From positions 62,001-126,000 of the forward strand of contig NZ_JADEXZ010000005.1 of NCBI RefSeq assembly GCF_015206815.1: 64,000 bases of DNA. The letters run 5' to 3'. Shown here in pieces: positions 26,375-37,341 of this stretch. Made by a program: the position numbers and the translations under genes. This stretch comes from Fortiea sp. LEGE XX443 (GTDB lineage: Bacteria > Cyanobacteriota > Cyanobacteriia > Cyanobacteriales > Nostocaceae). Position 1 is the first letter of the stretch; every line of letters starts with the position of its first letter. The notes beneath the pieces are model-generated. The model was not told the origin of the DNA, did no database searches, and was given only the letters and a program-made list of their open reading frames with translations.

Positions 26375-29167
26375 TTATAACCAGTTACCTACTAAAACGT
26401 AAGGAGACCAATAGTAAGGATGCTGGTATTGAGGATCTTTTAAAAGGGCGATTTGAGCGCGTTTCAAGGCTTCTGATTTACCAACTTGACTATTGGCAAA
26501 CTGTTTATAAAACTCGCCCATGAGAATTGCAGTAGCTTCATCGTCTACATTCCATAATGTTGCTAGTGTACTGCGCGCTCCGGAACGGAGTGCAAATCCG
26601 GCAATCCCCAAGCCAGCGCGTTTATCTCCACTAGCGGTTTGACAAGCACTTAAAACTAGTAGCTCGATCGCAGTTCGTTGGCTTGTCTGTCTGGTTTGTA
26701 ATAAAGAACTCAACTCGTTAACGTTGACGCGATCGCTTGCTAAGGTCAAGTCTGTCTCATCAGAATCTTTCCACGTCAAAATGAATGTGTCTTCGGCTTT
26801 GGAACCAAACTGACCGTGGGTTGCTAGGTGAACCACTGGCGCAGCAAATGATTTCACTGTTTGTTCTAAGGCTGTTTTGGTGAATTGACGGTCTACTAAT
26901 ACCCGTGTTGGTACTTCTGCTTTAATTTTGTCGATTTCGTCTTGAACTCTGGGTAGTCCCTCGAAAGTTCCTAGTGCTGCTGTAATTCCAGCCACAATGG
27001 TGCGTGGTTTTTCTTTCGCCAAAGAACGGGTAGGTAAAAGGTGTAATCCTGGCGTGAGTGCAATGTTATAGCCTTTCTCAATTAGATATTGCTTGCCATC
27101 ATACAATGCTGCCATCGGCACACTCCGCAGCGACCCATCTAAGACAAAAACTAAGTTTTTAACTTTGTATTCTTGCAACTGGGGTTCGATATCTTTCAGC
27201 AGCAAGTTATAAATTTTTTGAGAAACCTGCAAGTATTCACGAGTTGAGCGTGTCACCAGTTTTGCCCGTAGTTCTCTGACAGTCTCATCTACTTGCTGTT
27301 CAGAAATCTTAACTGGTTGGAGGCGTAATAACAAGTTCTTTTGGTCGTTGTTTGACTTGTTAGGTAGGGAGACGATCACCTCCAAGCGATCGCGCAGGAT
27401 AATGGGATAAATCACTGCGGCTGTGCGATCAATTTCGTCAATCTGCACAGGTTTAGCATCTAAACAAGCTTTGCGGAAGAAGTTGTCTAACTCGGCTAAC
27501 TGGAGTGACTCAATCACATCCCTAGCAGTTTTGAGTTTGTCTTGATTGGGTGAATTTTGCAGCAGCAAACTCACAAGTTCTCGATAGACAGGTTCAACTC
27601 CCTCTTGAAAAGAAAACTGCACCTCGCGATTGATAGCCACTAAATCATTACGTAATAACTTGAGGATATTCACGGCTTTGGTGTAAGAGGCGATCGCACC
27701 TGGTTCGTTGCGTTGCAAATTACCGTCCGCCTTGAGAATTCGTCCTAATTGCCAATGCCAACGATAGGCAATATCAGCTGCATTGATACCTTCAGCCATT
27801 TTTAGCGCTTGCTGAGTTAGCTGCTGTGCTTCTGACCACTGCTGGGTTTGCTCGTACAAGTTACCTAATGTCCCTAACGCATAAGCTTCCGCACGGGTAT
27901 CTTTGAGGGTTTTGGCTTGGTTAACGGCGGTAGCGACAATTTGGGCGATCGCTTTCCATTCCAAATTAGTTCTAGCTGATTGAGCAGTTTCCAAGTTTTT
28001 TACATCAGTTGAGCGATCATCTGCTAATATTTCGTTTTTGGGACAATTAGCATTGATTGCTATCTTGGAAGTCTCAGTCAACTGTTTAAAACAAGTCAGA
28101 CTTTGAGCAAAGTTAATCCGCGCATAAATGGTTTTGCGGCTGGTTGGTGCAACATTCAATTCTTGCTGAATTTCCGGCCACAAGCTTTGTACTTGGTTCC
28201 ATTTTTTCTGATCCATGAACAGGCGCATCTGATTGAGTTGTGCCTGTACTCTAGTTAAGGGTGATTTGGCAACAGCCGCTTTTGCGTAATAATCTAAAGC
28301 CTCAGCAATTCTCTGGCTTTGCTCTTGAGGATTTTCGCCTAAACTCAATGCTTGGGCCGTGTTCCCTAAACTCAAATGAATTTCGGGAACCAATTGAGGA
28401 TACACTTGCTCTGCTATGGACAAACTCTGCTCTAATACCTGTTGAGAGCCAAGTTGGTCTATTTGTTTCACCTTGGTATCTTCTTGATTTAAATCACCCA
28501 CTACCCGCAAAGTATTACCCAAATTCAGCAATCCTGTGGCTTTGAGAGGAGAAAGTGGTTGTTTTTGTAGTAATTGATTTACCTGAATTAAGGTGATTTT
28601 GGCGCGGCGATATAGTCCCAAGGCTTGCAATGCCTGAGTTTGATTTAGTTGGCTGCCAATCTTCCCGGCATCATCACCCATTTTGCTATAGATAGCTGTT
28701 GCTCGCTCCCAACTGGTTAATGCTTCTTGGGAGTGTCCTGATGCCAGTTGCACTTGTCCTTGAGTGTTGAGGGCTTGGGCAAGTATGGATAAATACTCTT
28801 GAGAATCTTTTTGAGCAATGATGTGTAATAATGCCAAACTGTCTGCGATCGCCTTAGCGGCTTGGGGTAATTGCCCAATTTGCTGATCAGCCAATGCCAG
28901 ATAATTTAATGCTAGGGCTTGATTGAGATGATCTCGTTGAGTTTGAAAGCCTCCAGCCGCTTGTTGGAAAAGCTTTGCCGCTTCCGCAAACTTTTCTGAT
29001 TGGTAAAGTTGAATACCCTGTTCTAAAAGTTGTAGCGGATTTGCCGATCGCAGAGTATCCGCTACAGGTGCAGTCATATTTTGGATAGCAACTTGGTAAG
29101 AGTTGGGTATTAGGGCAACTGGGTTAGTAATTTGAGATAGTGTCGCTAAAAAAATAAATGCAGACAT
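26375..29167 (-). CDS. TPR-CHAT domain protein (caspase-like)
   Basis: Encodes 930 aa from ATG 29167 (GGAG 11 bases upstream; a TTG at 29191 is less likely). An N-terminal hydrophobic stretch (MSAFIFLATLSQ) may direct export. Residues about 40-520 contain repeated helical hairpins with TPR spacing (LEQGIQLYQSEKFAEAAKLF; YALGTLGNLYEQTQQWSEAQ). The last ~300 residues are a CHAT domain with the catalytic dyad H784 (VVHLATHGQFG) and C842 (LVLSACQTASG), so peptidase activity is plausible. It follows the TPS transporter gene by 74 bases on the same strand. CHAT proteins next to TPS genes are recurrent in cyanobacteria; the substrate is unknown. Confidence 0.9.
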   Translation of the reverse strand: MSAFIFLATLSQITNPVALIPNSYQVAIQNMTAPVADTLRSANPLQLLEQGIQLYQSEKFAEAAKLFQQAAGGFQTQRDHLNQALALNYLALADQQIGQLPQAAKAIADSLALLHIIAQKDSQEYLSILAQALNTQGQVQLASGHSQEALTSWERATAIYSKMGDDAGKIGSQLNQTQALQALGLYRRAKITLIQVNQLLQKQPLSPLKATGLLNLGNTLRVVGDLNQEDTKVKQIDQLGSQQVLEQSLSIAEQVYPQLVPEIHLSLGNTAQALSLGENPQEQSQRIAEALDYYAKAAVAKSPLTRVQAQLNQMRLFMDQKKWNQVQSLWPEIQQELNVAPTSRKTIYARINFAQSLTCFKQLTETSKIAINANCPKNEILADDRSTDVKNLETAQSARTNLEWKAIAQIVATAVNQAKTLKDTRAEAYALGTLGNLYEQTQQWSEAQQLTQQALKMAEGINAADIAYRWHWQLGRILKADGNLQRNEPGAIASYTKAVNILKLLRNDLVAINREVQFSFQEGVEPVYRELVSLLLQNSPNQDKLKTARDVIESLQLAELDNFFRKACLDAKPVQIDEIDRTAAVIYPIILRDRLEVIVSLPNKSNNDQKNLLLRLQPVKISEQQVDETVRELRAKLVTRSTREYLQVSQKIYNLLLKDIEPQLQEYKVKNLVFVLDGSLRSVPMAALYDGKQYLIEKGYNIALTPGLHLLPTRSLAKEKPRTIVAGITAALGTFEGLPRVQDEIDKIKAEVPTRVLVDRQFTKTALEQTVKSFAAPVVHLATHGQFGSKAEDTFILTWKDSDETDLTLASDRVNVNELSSLLQTRQTSQRTAIELLVLSACQTASGDKRAGLGIAGFALRSGARSTLATLWNVDDEATAILMGEFYKQFANSQVGKSEALKRAQIALLKDPQYQHPYYWSPYVLVGNWL

Positions 29168-29241
29168 AGGATGAGCAGCTCCCACTGGCAAAGGCTGGTG
29201 ATTTAATTCGTAATTCGTATATTATTCATACTTCATACTTT

Positions 29242-31044
29242 TTAAAACGGTTGATTATAAACTACAGAAAAATACAGACCATTTTCTTGCAGGGTGTTAT
29301 TGCGAGAATTGGCATCAATTAAGGGAATACCCCAATCAAAGCGGGCGTTGATGCGATCGCTTTGCCACAGTAATCCCAACCCGACAGCGGCGAGGCTACT
29401 GGGGTCGGGGTCGGCGCGATTGGAATTGTTGTAAGTAGTACCAAAATCAACAAATGGTGTCAGTTGTAATACACCTCCTAATTGAGGGGCGCGAAGAATG
29501 GGGTAGCGTAACTCAGCAGACGCAAAAAAAGCATTATCTGTCAATAGCAAATCTTGGCGATAGCCCCGCACGGTTTGTTGACCTCCTAAACCAAACTGTT
29601 CTAATGGTACTAATGCCCTGTCTGCTAATTGAGCATCCGTACGTAGTAAGAGTAATGTATCAGGAGCTAAAAGGCGTACCCACTGTGCTTGTCCGCGCCA
29701 AGAGAAAAATCTGCTATCTGGTGGTGCGCCGCTGTTGGTAGCATCAAAGGCATCTAAGCCAAAACTAAATTGCGATCGCGCGGCAAATACCTCTCGGCTA
29801 TTGCGTTGTGTCCAATCTTGAAAAAACCGCAGCACTGACAGGCGCGTTTGTCCATCGACAGATCCTGGCGAAGGAAAGGGAATGCGTTCACCAGCCAAGG
29901 TTTCTAAATAACCAATGTCACTGTTGCGTCGATTGGCTGTAATCCCCAAGGCAAATTCTGTGGTTGGGGTTTGGATTAGCGGTTGGCGAAATGTCACAGC
30001 AAAGTCTTGGGATCTACCTTCAATATCTAAAATATCGAAGGGTTCTTCAACTACATTACTAGAGGTATAGTTATATTGAAACTGCACTGTCCCATTGTAG
30101 GCATTGACTGGTAATGTGTAGCTGACATCAACATCATTGCTGCCATCGGTGTTGCTATAAGAAATGGAAAGTCCGTCACCTAAACCTAACAAGTTGGCTT
30201 GGGTGAGTTGAATTTGTCGTTGAAAACTGCCAATACTAGGAACTCGATTATTGTTTAAACCGACTTGGGCATTGAATGTTTTGGCTTCTGATACCTTGAT
30301 ATCTATCACACTACTTCCAGGGCGGGAACCCGCAGCCAACTCCGCTGAGATATTTTGAATTAAGGGGTTAAGTTGAAGTAGTTGCAGTGCTTGGAGTAAT
30401 TTATTAACGTTGAGGGGTTTACCTGTAGCTACGGCGATGCGACTACGCACATAGTGTGGATTGAGCCGTTTTAGTCCTCTAACTTCGATACTTTCAACGC
30501 TACCTTCAATTACCTGAATTCTAACAACACTACCTCTAGCTTTGAAAGTTTGATCAGATGGAATAAATGCCCCAGAGGAAATGTAACCTTTATCTGTATA
30601 GAACTTTGTCACGGCATCACTTACTCGCAGCAGTTCTGCAAAGGTGATGGGTTTACCAGTAAATTCTTTGGTAACTGCTGCTAATTCTTCGCGGCTAAAT
30701 ACAGTACTACCGACTACCTCAAAGCGGTCTACTTGAATAGTGTCTAGTACACCACTGGGGACTGTTTCCGGCGTAGGAGTAGTTTCTGGCGGAGTTCGGA
30801 ATAAATCTTCTGGAGGTGGTAGGGTGGGAGTCTCTGGTTGAGCAGGTTGGGGTAGCTGCGGCCGGGGCAATATATCTGGCGATGGTAGATTGGGCGTGGT
30901 TTGAGCCTGTGTGACTGGATTAGTGTTCCCAGTCTGCGCTATGGCAGAACTTGGATATAAATTGCCGAGAAACCAGGATGTGAGGATCAGGAGACTGAGC
31001 GATCGCCTACGATATTTCAGACTCAAACAATATTCAGCGGGCAT
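29242..31044 (-). CDS. TpsB-type two-partner-secretion transporter (ShlB/FhaC family)
   Basis: Encodes 600 aa from ATG 31044, which gives a clean signal peptide (RRRSLSLLILTSWFLGNLYP); starts at 31089 or 31095 would overlap the exoprotein gene by about 60 bases. A Pro-rich linker (PEPTLPPPEDL type) is followed by a POTRA_2 domain at about residues 115-195 (DRFEVVGSTVFSREELAAV), a second POTRA-like part with ELAAGSRPGSSVIDIKVSEA, and a ShlB barrel. The diagnostic VRGY motif is present (QQTVRGYRQDLLLTDN). It exports the partner encoded immediately upstream. The start overlaps the exoprotein stop by 11 bases, so translation is probably coupled. Confidence 0.92.
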   Translation of the reverse strand: MPAEYCLSLKYRRRSLSLLILTSWFLGNLYPSSAIAQTGNTNPVTQAQTTPNLPSPDILPRPQLPQPAQPETPTLPPPEDLFRTPPETTPTPETVPSGVLDTIQVDRFEVVGSTVFSREELAAVTKEFTGKPITFAELLRVSDAVTKFYTDKGYISSGAFIPSDQTFKARGSVVRIQVIEGSVESIEVRGLKRLNPHYVRSRIAVATGKPLNVNKLLQALQLLQLNPLIQNISAELAAGSRPGSSVIDIKVSEAKTFNAQVGLNNNRVPSIGSFQRQIQLTQANLLGLGDGLSISYSNTDGSNDVDVSYTLPVNAYNGTVQFQYNYTSSNVVEEPFDILDIEGRSQDFAVTFRQPLIQTPTTEFALGITANRRNSDIGYLETLAGERIPFPSPGSVDGQTRLSVLRFFQDWTQRNSREVFAARSQFSFGLDAFDATNSGAPPDSRFFSWRGQAQWVRLLAPDTLLLLRTDAQLADRALVPLEQFGLGGQQTVRGYRQDLLLTDNAFFASAELRYPILRAPQLGGVLQLTPFVDFGTTYNNSNRADPDPSSLAAVGLGLLWQSDRINARFDWGIPLIDANSRNNTLQENGLYFSVVYNQPF

Positions 31045-34000
31045 GGCAGGTAGATGTAAACCAGGATGTGTTATTTGTTGTGGGAGCATGAGCAATCAGT
31101 GTGACTTCGCCTTTGTTAAATATCCAGCCAGTAGCAGGAATCTTGGATGGCACATCAACCGCTTTTGGTAATTTTGCTGTAAACGTTCTGGATTGATGCC
31201 GTTGTGCTGTAGTATTTAGTATCCGTGTATCTGACCAAACTACTTCACCACTGAAAGGCTCATTAGGACTGGCAGGTAGCCCTCCACGTCCGGTGACGGT
31301 AAATTGACTACCTTGAGAACTATCAAAAGCAGTACAACCTTGATCAACAATTTGGGAAGGGTCGATGACATTAGTCGATAAAGCTATAACACCGCGACTG
31401 GGGTCAACATCAGGGGTATTGATATTGACCACACCATTAATGCCAAACTCAGAACTCGCAGTGATATCACTTTCAGGTGTATCAAACGGTCGGCTCTGAA
31501 GGCCAAACAAGTTTTGTGCTGTAATATCAATTCTGCCGCCACTGCCTGTAAAAGCGTTAGCAGTAATGTCGCTATTTTCTGAGGGGATAGCGACAATAAA
31601 GCCATTAGGGATTTTGATTGAGATATTACCGCCATCACCACCAGATGCGTTTGTACCAGCAGTAGTAGAAATTGTACTACCACGACGTAAAAGTAATAAG
31701 TCAGCAATGTTCAATGTGATATTACCGCCGTTACCTGATAAAGTCTGTGCGACAAGCCTGCCACCATCCAGTTGTACCAAACCAGAGGTAATATCTAGGT
31801 TGCCCGCAGGTGCTGTTGCTCCAACACTGCTAACTGAGATTTGTGACCCATTCTGCACACGTAAAAGATCAGCAGCCTTGATAATTACATTTCCCCCCTC
31901 GCCAGTTCCCAAAGTAGCTGCGGATACTTCCGCTCCATCCAAGACGCGCAATATAGGAGTTGTAACCCTCACCTCTCCTGCGTCTCCTGTGCTTTGAGTT
32001 TGAGTAAAGAAGCCACTGGGAAATCTATTATCTGATGAGCGTCCAATCAGTTCCACTAATTTGGTAGCATTTACAGTTAAGCTGCCACCGTTACCGCTAC
32101 CTAAAGTACCGGCTGAAACTTGTGCGCCATCAAAAACCTGGAATGTGGCGGTAGTAATTGTTAAGTCGCCTGCGTTTCCTGTAGCTTGGCTTTCGGCTTG
32201 ATTAAACAAACCACTGGCAAATTCACCATTAACAGAACGTCCAATTAATGTGACGGATGTCGTCGCATCCACAGTCAAATTTCCTCCATTACCTGCGCCC
32301 AATGTCCCGACTGAGACTTGTGCGCCATCAAAAATCTGGAGTATGGGGGTAGTAATCGTTAAATTGCCTGCGTTTCCTGTAGCTTGGCTTTCAGCTTGAG
32401 CAAACAAGCCACTAGCAAATCTGCCATTTTGTGAGCGACCTATGAGTTGGGTTGATTCGGCTGCATTCACAGTCAAGTTGCCAGCATTACCTGCGCCCAA
32501 TGTACCTGCTGAGACTTGTGCGCCATCCAATACTCGCAGTACAGAAGTAGTAATTGTTAAATCTCCTCCGTCTCCTGAACCTTGAGTTTGTGCAAACAAA
32601 CCACTGGCAACTACACCATCTTGTGAGCGACTTATGAGTTGGGTTGATTCGGTAGCATTCACAGTCAAATTGCCAGCGTTGCCTGCACCCAATGTACTTA
32701 CTATGACTTGTGCGCCATCCAATACTCGCAGTACAGGAGTAGTAATTGTTAAATTTCCAGCATCACCGGTGGCTTGGCTTTCAGTTTGAGCTAATAAACG
32801 GCTATCTCTACCCACCAATTCCACAGATTGGGAAGCAATCACATTCAAATCGCCGCCATCACCAAATCCCAAAGTACCGACTGAAATTTGTCCCCTATTT
32901 TGGATGAGTAACTCACCAGTATTAATTGTTAGATTACCCCCATTGCTTGCACCTACTTCTCGGCTTTCTGTTTGGGTAAACAAGCGGCTACCGCTACCAG
33001 TTACTTGCAGCAATTGGGAGGTGTTGATATTTAGATCCCCGCCTTTGCGAAAACCTGTTGTCGAAGATACAACTTCTGACCCATCTTGGATGAGCAATCT
33101 AGGGGTGGTAATCGTCAAATTTCCAGATGTGGCTGTACCTTCATTGAGAGTAAACAAACGATTACCAGCACCAATCAACTGCACTGATTCTGAAGCATTG
33201 ACTGTCAAGCCTTCACCACTGCCATTGCCAAAAATCCCTACTTGAATCAGTGAATTATCAAGCAGCGTTAAGTTAGCGCCCTGTACTTGGATACTGCCAC
33301 TCAAATTGCCGATTGTAGTGACCGTAGCTTGTTGTTCTAAATTGATATCTTGAAAGCTTTCTACACTGTTATAGCCAAGAGCGTAGCCTGTGGGTATTGA
33401 TGTCAACCTCACCATGCTATTACCCGCAACACTTCCTAGTTCAATCCTTCCGTTAGGTGCGCTGAGAATCCCTCCGGCTAAGGTTACATCACCACCTACT
33501 AGTGCCAAGGTTTTTTCTGGTTGCACCTGTAGTCCAATTAGCTGACCTAGACTGTTAGATGTTCTTGATTGATTCTCTATACTTCCGGAATTGGGGTTCA
33601 ATTGCAAGCCAATGGGAACGCTGACAGTTAATAAGGGTGCAGCATCAGGATTAGTGGCGCTAAACTGCACACCGTCTTGGAATATGACACTATTTGCTGT
33701 GCTGGCAATAAATGAACCGCCAATACTCAATCTGGCATTCGGGCCAAATACAATTCCTTGGGGATTGATGAGAAAGAGGTTTGCTGTGCCGTTGGCGCGA
33801 ATTGTGCCTTGAATGTCAGATGGTATGGAACCTGTCACCCTACTAATGATGTTCTGCACTGTTGTAGCATTGTTGAAAAAAGCTTCACCACCTGTGGGTA
33901 CAGAAAATTCATTAAAGCTATGAAATAGATTTGTGCCTTGTGTTGCTCCGCCGTCGATTTGGAAATTGGGGTTGTTGTTGATTACTTGTGTTCGTTGACC

Positions 34001-34114
34001 GAGTGGTAGGCGAGTATCACCTGTGATTTGTTGAGCTAAAGCCAGGGGCGTACATGCACAAGCGATCGCCCCAAATCCAGTTAAACTACTTGCCAGCTTT
34101 AACCACATATGCAC
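31034..34114 (-). CDS. TpsA-type exoprotein with filamentous-hemagglutinin N-domain
   Basis: Encodes 1026 aa. Signal peptide at residues 1-28 (LTGFGAIACACTPLALAQQ). Residues about 30-160 are the TPS secretion domain: GTNLFHSFNEFSVPTGGEA, then LFLINPQGIVFGPNARL in place of the classic NPNG(I/L). The rest is a beta-helix. Residues about 450-725 hold four to five ~65-aa repeats (DGAQVSVGTLGAGNGGNLTV, ASGLFAQAESQATGNAGNLT), with DNA period near 195 bases. The final ~50 residues (SGEVVWSDTRILNTTAQRHQ) are a conserved cyanobacterial TpsA tail. It is the first gene of an operon with its transporter and a CHAT protein. Probably a surface adhesin or matrix protein; no hemolysin motif seen. Confidence 0.93.
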   Translation of the reverse strand: MHMWLKLASSLTGFGAIACACTPLALAQQITGDTRLPLGQRTQVINNNPNFQIDGGATQGTNLFHSFNEFSVPTGGEAFFNNATTVQNIISRVTGSIPSDIQGTIRANGTANLFLINPQGIVFGPNARLSIGGSFIASTANSVIFQDGVQFSATNPDAAPLLTVSVPIGLQLNPNSGSIENQSRTSNSLGQLIGLQVQPEKTLALVGGDVTLAGGILSAPNGRIELGSVAGNSMVRLTSIPTGYALGYNSVESFQDINLEQQATVTTIGNLSGSIQVQGANLTLLDNSLIQVGIFGNGSGEGLTVNASESVQLIGAGNRLFTLNEGTATSGNLTITTPRLLIQDGSEVVSSTTGFRKGGDLNINTSQLLQVTGSGSRLFTQTESREVGASNGGNLTINTGELLIQNRGQISVGTLGFGDGGDLNVIASQSVELVGRDSRLLAQTESQATGDAGNLTITTPVLRVLDGAQVIVSTLGAGNAGNLTVNATESTQLISRSQDGVVASGLFAQTQGSGDGGDLTITTSVLRVLDGAQVSAGTLGAGNAGNLTVNAAESTQLIGRSQNGRFASGLFAQAESQATGNAGNLTITTPILQIFDGAQVSVGTLGAGNGGNLTVDATTSVTLIGRSVNGEFASGLFNQAESQATGNAGDLTITTATFQVFDGAQVSAGTLGSGNGGSLTVNATKLVELIGRSSDNRFPSGFFTQTQSTGDAGEVRVTTPILRVLDGAEVSAATLGTGEGGNVIIKAADLLRVQNGSQISVSSVGATAPAGNLDITSGLVQLDGGRLVAQTLSGNGGNITLNIADLLLLRRGSTISTTAGTNASGGDGGNISIKIPNGFIVAIPSENSDITANAFTGSGGRIDITAQNLFGLQSRPFDTPESDITASSEFGINGVVNINTPDVDPSRGVIALSTNVIDPSQIVDQGCTAFDSSQGSQFTVTGRGGLPASPNEPFSGEVVWSDTRILNTTAQRHQSRTFTAKLPKAVDVPSKIPATGWIFNKGEVTLIAHAPTTNNTSWFTSTCHAR
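31940..32760 (-). repeat. In-frame ~195-bp repeats in the TpsA gene
   Basis: Recurring anchors such as GCGCCATCCAATACTCGCAG (32521, 32716) and GCGCCATCAAAAA (32127, 32322) mark repeats spaced about 195-199 bases apart. They encode beta-helix turns of about 65 aa. The near-identity of copies suggests recent duplication or conversion and predicts copy-number variation among strains. Confidence 0.8.
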
Positions 34115-34528
34115 CCATACCTCAAAAATTGACCTATTTCAGTATCTACTTTTAGGAAGATTTAAGTGCTTTCACTAAAAATACACACCCAAAAATTACT
34201 ACAGTGAATTTATTAGCTGATTTTAACAGTATATTTGCCTAAGTAATATTTCTTTTTGATTATTTTCTTGCAACTCTCTAAGTATGTAGTGGGTTTTGAA
34301 CACCAATCATCTTACCGCCTGCTTCTTATACCAATTCGTAATTCGTAATGACGCTCGCGGACTCGCTAACGCTGCGCTAACGTAATTCGTAATTAAGAAA
34401 CTCTGATTTGGTCTGGGTTGTGGGGTTTGAATGTGTTGCCTAATTTTAGAGAATTGGTATTACGTGATTGAAAGGCAAAAAGATATCAATTTAGATAAAA
34501 TATTGCTATGATAGTAGATGGTGAGTCC
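34115..34528. other. Promoter region of the TPS operon plus a repeat element
   Basis: No gene. The first ~200 bases next to TpsA are AT-rich and should hold its promoter. Most of the rest (34328-34460) is a composite repeat element listed separately. The tRNA gene begins at 34529. Confidence 0.55.
34328..34460. repeat. TIR-bounded composite: STRR interrupted by a GC-rich insert
   Basis: Perfect 10-bp ends ATACCAATTC (34328-34337) and GAATTGGTAT (34451-34460) enclose AATTCGT heptads. The heptad run is broken by a GC-rich block of about 33 bases (TGACGCTCGCGGACTCGCTA and following, about 34349-34380), after which the heptad resumes (AATTCGT at 34384). This is a repeat nested in a repeat nested in a hairpin. 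It shares ends with 16219-16297. Confidence 0.7.
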
Positions 34529-34600
<72 letters not shown>

Positions 34601-34740
34601 TTCAGGATGTACATTAACTAATTATTTGTCAATAAATAGAAGTCAGAATTCAGAAGACTCCACAGATCGCCCACAACTTCAAAATCCTCCATAAACAACC
34701 CAAAAATCCTAGTCGTACAATAAACTAATAAAGTACGTAA

Positions 34741-36057
<1,317 letters not shown>

Positions 36058-36093
36058 CCTCAGTATGAGAGTTTAAGCGATAGGATATATTGA

Positions 36094-36119
36094 CGGGATA
36101 GGTTTGCCTATCCCGTTTT
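36094..36119 (+). terminator. Intrinsic terminator of ahcY
   Basis: CGGGATAGG (36094-36102) and CCTATCCCG (36107-36115) form a perfect 9-bp stem with a TTTG loop, followed by TTTTGG. It begins 37 bases after the ahcY stop. Confidence 0.8.
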
Positions 36120-36216
36120 GGTAAATATAAATAGACTTATTGGATAAATTATTGATTTGCCTCACGCATTCGTCGTTAGGCGTTCTCGCAGAGTAAGCGT
36201 AAAACACAGTATAAAT

Positions 36217-36696
36217 ATGACTGAAAGCATTAATAATAATACATCTTTAACCCAGCAATGGTTAGCGGAGATTCAGGCACTCAAGCGTCAACTAGCAGAA
36301 CAAAGAATTGATTTAGAAGCAGCTTGGGAAAGTGCCGAAAAATGGCGTAAATTTTATAACACAGAAGCAGAACAACGCCGTACAGATACGCATTTATTTC
36401 AACAAACGATCGCATCCCTGAAAGCAGATATTCACAAACTCAAAGGTATAGAAGCTGCAACACTCGCTGACGGTAAAGCCACAGCCGCCATCCAAGCCGA
36501 AATTACCCAAATCCAAGCTGTAGAAGAATTGCAGACAAAACTGATTGCAGCCATCAAAGAACGCGATCGCTTATTGCAAGCATTGAAAACCGAACAAGAA
36601 AGCCACGTCCAAACACGCAAGAGCCTCACCACTGCTTTAGGTGATGCTATCGATAGCTTGGCACGCGAACGCAGCGCCGCAGAGCAAGAAAAGTGA
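36217..36696 (+). CDS. Coiled-coil hypothetical protein
   Basis: Encodes 159 aa from ATG 36217. An upstream in-frame start at 36157 would run through a GC-rich dispersed repeat and is rejected. The protein is Gln/Glu/Lys/Ala-rich with long heptad-patterned helices (AEIQALKRQLAEQRIDLEAA; ELQTKLIAAIKERDRLLQAL). There is no signal peptide, membrane helix or catalytic motif. A cytoplasmic scaffold or filament-like role is possible. The neighbours are unrelated. Function unknown. Confidence 0.75.
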   Translation: MTESINNNTSLTQQWLAEIQALKRQLAEQRIDLEAAWESAEKWRKFYNTEAEQRRTDTHLFQQTIASLKADIHKLKGIEAATLADGKATAAIQAEITQIQAVEELQTKLIAAIKERDRLLQALKTEQESHVQTRKSLTTALGDAIDSLARERSAAEQEK

Positions 36697-36921
36697 AAAA
36701 GTGCTGAGTAAGTATTTCTCTTATTACTCCTCTCTGCGTGAGATGATCAAGCGATCGCCCTCATCACAAACACTACCTCACCCTATATATTAGTGCGATT
36801 GGCTGCGCCCGCCGCAGGCATCGCATAATTCTAAATAGAAAAATCATATAACCCACGAAAGATTTAGATGTCTGTTGTATTTTCTAACATCAGGAAAATA
36901 CTCTCATTTTCAAGTGCAGTA

Positions 36922-37326
36922 ATGGAAGCGTATGACGTGGTGATTATTGGTGCTGGTCACAATGGCTTGGTATGTGCTGGATACTTACTGAAAGCTGGTT
37001 ATAGCGTCTTGTTGCTGGAAGGTCGATCGCTTCCTGGTGGTGGTTGCACAACTGAAGAACTCATGCCAAATGAAGCACCTGGGTTTAAATTCAATCCCTG
37101 TGCCATGAATCACTTATTTATTTTCTTAGGGCCAGTCATCCAGGAATTAGAACTTTATAAGTACGGTTTAGAATATCTTGTTTGCGACCCAGTGGCGTTT
37201 TGTCCTCATCCTGATGGCAAATATTTTTTAGCTCATAAATCTGTAGAAGCTACTTGTTCAGAAATTGCCCGTTACAGTCAACATGATGCCGAAAATAAAA
37301 TACCGATGAAAAATCATGGTAAATAA
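36922..37326 (+). pseudogene. Truncated beta-carotene ketolase (CrtO-type) N-terminus
   Basis: Starts MEAYDVVIIGAGHNGLVCAG, the FAD/NAD(P)-binding motif of the phytoene-desaturase-like family. The following GFKFNPCAMNHLFI, LELYKYGLEYLVCDPVAFCP and PHPDGKYFLAHKS match the N-terminus of the CrtO ketolase. The match ends after about 125 residues (EIARYSQHDA), and a stop follows 11 codons later, against about 560 residues for the full enzyme. The rest of the gene is missing. A decayed transposase end starts 16 bases on, so insertion and deletion probably removed it. No activity is expected. Intact CrtO makes canthaxanthin and echinenone, ligands of carotenoid proteins. Confidence 0.8.
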
Positions 37327-37341
37327 AGACACTATACTGTG

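Noticed and set aside
31566-31997. 143-codon plus-strand frame inside the TpsA gene
   Set aside because: It is antisense to the repetitive TpsA coding sequence; the low-complexity repeats keep the opposite frame open.
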